From the NCBI RefSeq assembly GCF_900115505.1, contig NZ_FOWQ01000011.1, positions 1 through 64,000 on the forward strand: a stretch of DNA of 64,000 bases. The letters are read 5' to 3'. The position numbers were made by a program, and so were the translations under genes. The notes beneath the pieces were generated by a model, which saw only the letters and a program-made list of their open reading frames with translations, was not told the origin of the DNA and did not search any database. Of the stretch, positions 62,543 to 64,000 are shown piece by piece; the first letter of the stretch is position 1, and the number at the start of each line of letters is the position of its first letter. Source of the DNA: Geodermatophilus dictyosporus (GTDB taxonomy: Bacteria > Actinomycetota > Actinomycetes > Mycobacteriales > Geodermatophilaceae).

Positions 62543-63124
62543 ATGACGACGGTCGCCGGCCTGGTCCTCGCCGCGGGCGGGGGACGCCGCTACGGCATGC
62601 CCAAGGCGCTCGTCGAGCACGGGGGCAGCCTGCTGGTCGAACGGGCGGTGCGGACGGCGCGGGCGGCGTGCGACCCGGTGCTCGTCGTCCTCGGCGCCCG
62701 CGCGGTGGACGTCTGGCGCACCGCCGACCTCACCGGCGCCACCGTGCTGGCCAACCGCGACTGGGAGACCGGCATGGCCTCGAGCCTGCGCACCGGCCTC
62801 GACGGGCTGCGCGGCTGGCCCGGGGCGGTCGACGCCGCGCTCGTCACGCTGGTGGACATGCCGGGGATGACGCCGGAGGCGCTGCGCGCGGTCGCCGCGC
62901 ACGCCGCCCCGGACGCGCTGGCGGTGGCCACCTACGACGGCGTCCGCGGGCACCCGGTGCTGCTCGGGCGCGAGCACTGGGCGGGGGTGGCCGCCACCGC
63001 GACCGGCGACGAGGGCGCCCGCCGCTACCTGGCCGCCCACGCCGTCACCGAGGTGGACTGCACCGGCCTGGCCGACCCGGTCGATCTCGACGTGCCGCCC
63101 GGCGGGGTAGCTTCGGCGCCGTGA
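62543..63124 (+). CDS. MocA-like molybdenum-cofactor nucleotidyltransferase
   Basis: 193 residues. NTP-transferase motif LVLAAGGGRRYGMPKAL and a metal site TLVDMPGM, with GHPVLLGREHW later, match the MocA/MobA-like family that adds CMP or GMP to molybdopterin. MocA (CTP) fits the pattern better than MobA. ATG 62543 follows a short gap after modC; the stop overlaps the moaE start. Confidence 0.85.
   Translation: MTTVAGLVLAAGGGRRYGMPKALVEHGGSLLVERAVRTARAACDPVLVVLGARAVDVWRTADLTGATVLANRDWETGMASSLRTGLDGLRGWPGAVDAALVTLVDMPGMTPEALRAVAAHAAPDALAVATYDGVRGHPVLLGREHWAGVAATATGDEGARRYLAAHAVTEVDCTGLADPVDLDVPPGGVASAP
63108..63113 (+). promoter_or_regulatory. Possible internal -10 element for moaE
   Basis: TAGCTT lies seven bases before GTG 63121, inside the end of the nucleotidyltransferase gene, so moaE may also be made from a leaderless mRNA. 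Confidence 0.4.
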
Positions 63125-63546
63125 CCGCCGGCCTCCTGATCGCCCGAGTCGTCGACGAGCCGCTGTCGGTCGCCGAGCACGAGCAGGCGGTGTCCGACCG
63201 CGGTGCCGGCGCCGTCGTCTCCTTCTCCGGCGTCGTCCGCGACGTCGACGGCGGTCGGTCGGTGACGGAGCTCGAGTACGTCGGCCACCCCACCGCCGAG
63301 GCGGTGATCGTCGAGCTGGCCGAGGAGTTCGCCGCCCGGCCCGAGGTGCGCGCGGTCGCCGTCTCCCACCGGGTCGGGCTGCTGGGCATCGGCGACGTGG
63401 CGCTGGCCTGCGCCGTCAGCGCGGCGCACCGCGGCGAGGCCTTCCGCGCCTGCGCCGAGCTCGTCGACGAGGTCAAGGCGCGGCTGCCCATCTGGAAGCG
63501 GCAGGTCTTCACCGACGGCGCCGAGGAGTGGGTCGCCTGCCCCTAG
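63121..63546 (+). CDS. moaE: Molybdopterin synthase catalytic subunit MoaE
   Basis: 141 residues. VVSFSGVVRDVDGGRSVTEL, VSHRVGLLGIGDVALACAVSAAHR and PIWKRQVFTDGAEEWV are the MoaE signatures, including the active-site Lys and Arg. It transfers sulfur from MoaD to precursor Z. MoaD is not in the window. GTG 63121 overlaps the preceding stop. A perfect palindrome spans the stop codon. Confidence 0.95.
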   Translation: MTAGLLIARVVDEPLSVAEHEQAVSDRGAGAVVSFSGVVRDVDGGRSVTELEYVGHPTAEAVIVELAEEFAARPEVRAVAVSHRVGLLGIGDVALACAVSAAHRGEAFRACAELVDEVKARLPIWKRQVFTDGAEEWVACP

Positions 63547-63555
63547 GGGCAGGCG
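63534..63555 (+). terminator. Palindrome over the moaE stop
   Basis: CGCCTGCCCCT and AGGGGCAGGCG are perfect reverse complements meeting at the stop codon. A looser inverted repeat GTGACCGG/CCGGTCAC (63562-63616) follows. Confidence 0.55.
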
Positions 63556-63697
63556 CCGACCCGTGACCGGACCGTGGCCGAGCGTGCGGCCGAGGTCCTT
63601 GACCGCGCCGGTCACCCGTGGCACAACAGGCGCTGGCCCCAAGGGTGGGGCGCGGTACCGGGGGCACGTCACCGCAGTCGACGGGAGGTGCACGCCC

Positions 63698-64000
63698 GTG
63701 GTCGCGCCGCACCGGGACGCCCACCTGGAGGCGATGCCGCTGTGCTACGTCTCCGTCGACGCCGACTGGCGGGTCACCTACGTCAACGCCGCCGGTGAGG
63801 CCGTCCTCGGCCGGACCTGGGACGAACTGGTCGGCACCGACTGGTGGGCGGCCTTCCCGGCCACCGTCGACAGCGAGTTCGGCGCCGTCTACCGCGAGGC
63901 GGTCGCCACCGGGCACGCCCGGACCGTCGAGGCGTTCCACCCCGCGCCGCTCGACCGCTGGTTCGAGGTGCGCGCGGTCCCGCTGCCCGGCGGCCTGGCG
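63698..64000 (+). CDS. PAS-domain protein, N-terminal part (partial)
   Basis: 101 codons to the window edge. GTG 63698 has GGGAGGTG upstream. The PAS domain reads LCYVSVDADWRVTYVNAAGEAVLG and later DRWFEVRAVPLPGGLA, strongly like the second PAS of the SpoIIE phosphatase at 30700-33324 and the PAS at 9148. It may be a third member of that family; the output domain lies outside the window. Confidence 0.8.
   Translation, partial: MVAPHRDAHLEAMPLCYVSVDADWRVTYVNAAGEAVLGRTWDELVGTDWWAAFPATVDSEFGAVYREAVATGHARTVEAFHPAPLDRWFEVRAVPLPGGLA

Overview
The window is GC-rich actinobacterial chromosome. Very high GC, frequent GTG starts, ATGA/GTGA stop-start overlaps, a chemotaxis operon with CheX, a 1640-residue NAD-glutamate dehydrogenase and a cysteine-type leader peptide together suggest a motile member of the Geodermatophilaceae (Blastococcus, Geodermatophilus or Modestobacter). 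The genus is an inference from gene content; no rRNA or marker gene is present. I see no tRNA, rRNA, CRISPR array, insertion sequence, phage block or plasmid function. Gaps between genes are short, and none reaches 300 bases.

Layout. 1-8.4 kb is a chemotaxis operon on the + strand: the end of a methyl-accepting receptor, cheA, cheW, an unknown alanine-rich protein, cheB, cheR, cheY, cheX, a second cheY, a 28-codon linking frame and a CheX-like protein. From cheB onward nearly every stop overlaps the next start. 8.5-14.9 kb holds an anti-sigma-type kinase and a PAS-GAF-SpoIIE phosphatase facing away from each other, an alpha/beta hydrolase, an Orc1-like ATPase, and a TetR regulator divergent from a GAP-family membrane protein with two matching operators between them. 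15-24 kb carries a holin-like membrane protein, NAD-glutamate dehydrogenase, alkaline phosphatase, a PlsC-like protein without its catalytic motif, and polyphosphate kinase 2. 24-30.7 kb has an amidase, a cupin, a decayed monooxygenase remnant, a DEAD-box helicase, and a cyclase plus acyl-CoA ligase pair.

30.7-41.4 kb holds a large GAF-PAS-SpoIIE phosphatase, YaaA, glutathione-independent formaldehyde dehydrogenase, a spore-photolyase-like radical SAM protein, a TSUP transporter, an epimerase and a CBS-GGDEF-EAL-PAS protein. 41.5-45.9 kb is a sulfur-flavoured block: a leaderless 29-codon leader peptide with two cysteines, a TauD-type dioxygenase, and a ProX/ProV/ProW-type importer. 45.8-53 kb has exonuclease III, an LCP cell-wall ligase, an ArsR-VOC pair, small membrane and hypothetical proteins, an acyl-CoA dehydrogenase and a DUF4383 protein. 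53.3-59.2 kb carries an orphan carbamoyltransferase, RecQ and a MASE1-GGDEF-EAL protein. 59.3-63.5 kb is a molybdenum block: an HTH-TOBE regulator, modABC, a MocA-like nucleotidyltransferase and moaE. A PAS-domain gene runs off the right edge.

Signal transduction dominates: chemotaxis, two SpoIIE phosphatases and two cyclic-di-GMP proteins. About ten genes carry a TANNNT -10 element 5 to 8 bases before the start codon, which predicts leaderless mRNAs. Several intergenic hairpins resemble dispersed repeats. The best candidates for closer study are the leader-peptide/TauD/betaine-type transporter block, the chemotaxis operon with its unknown members, and the repeat-type hairpins.
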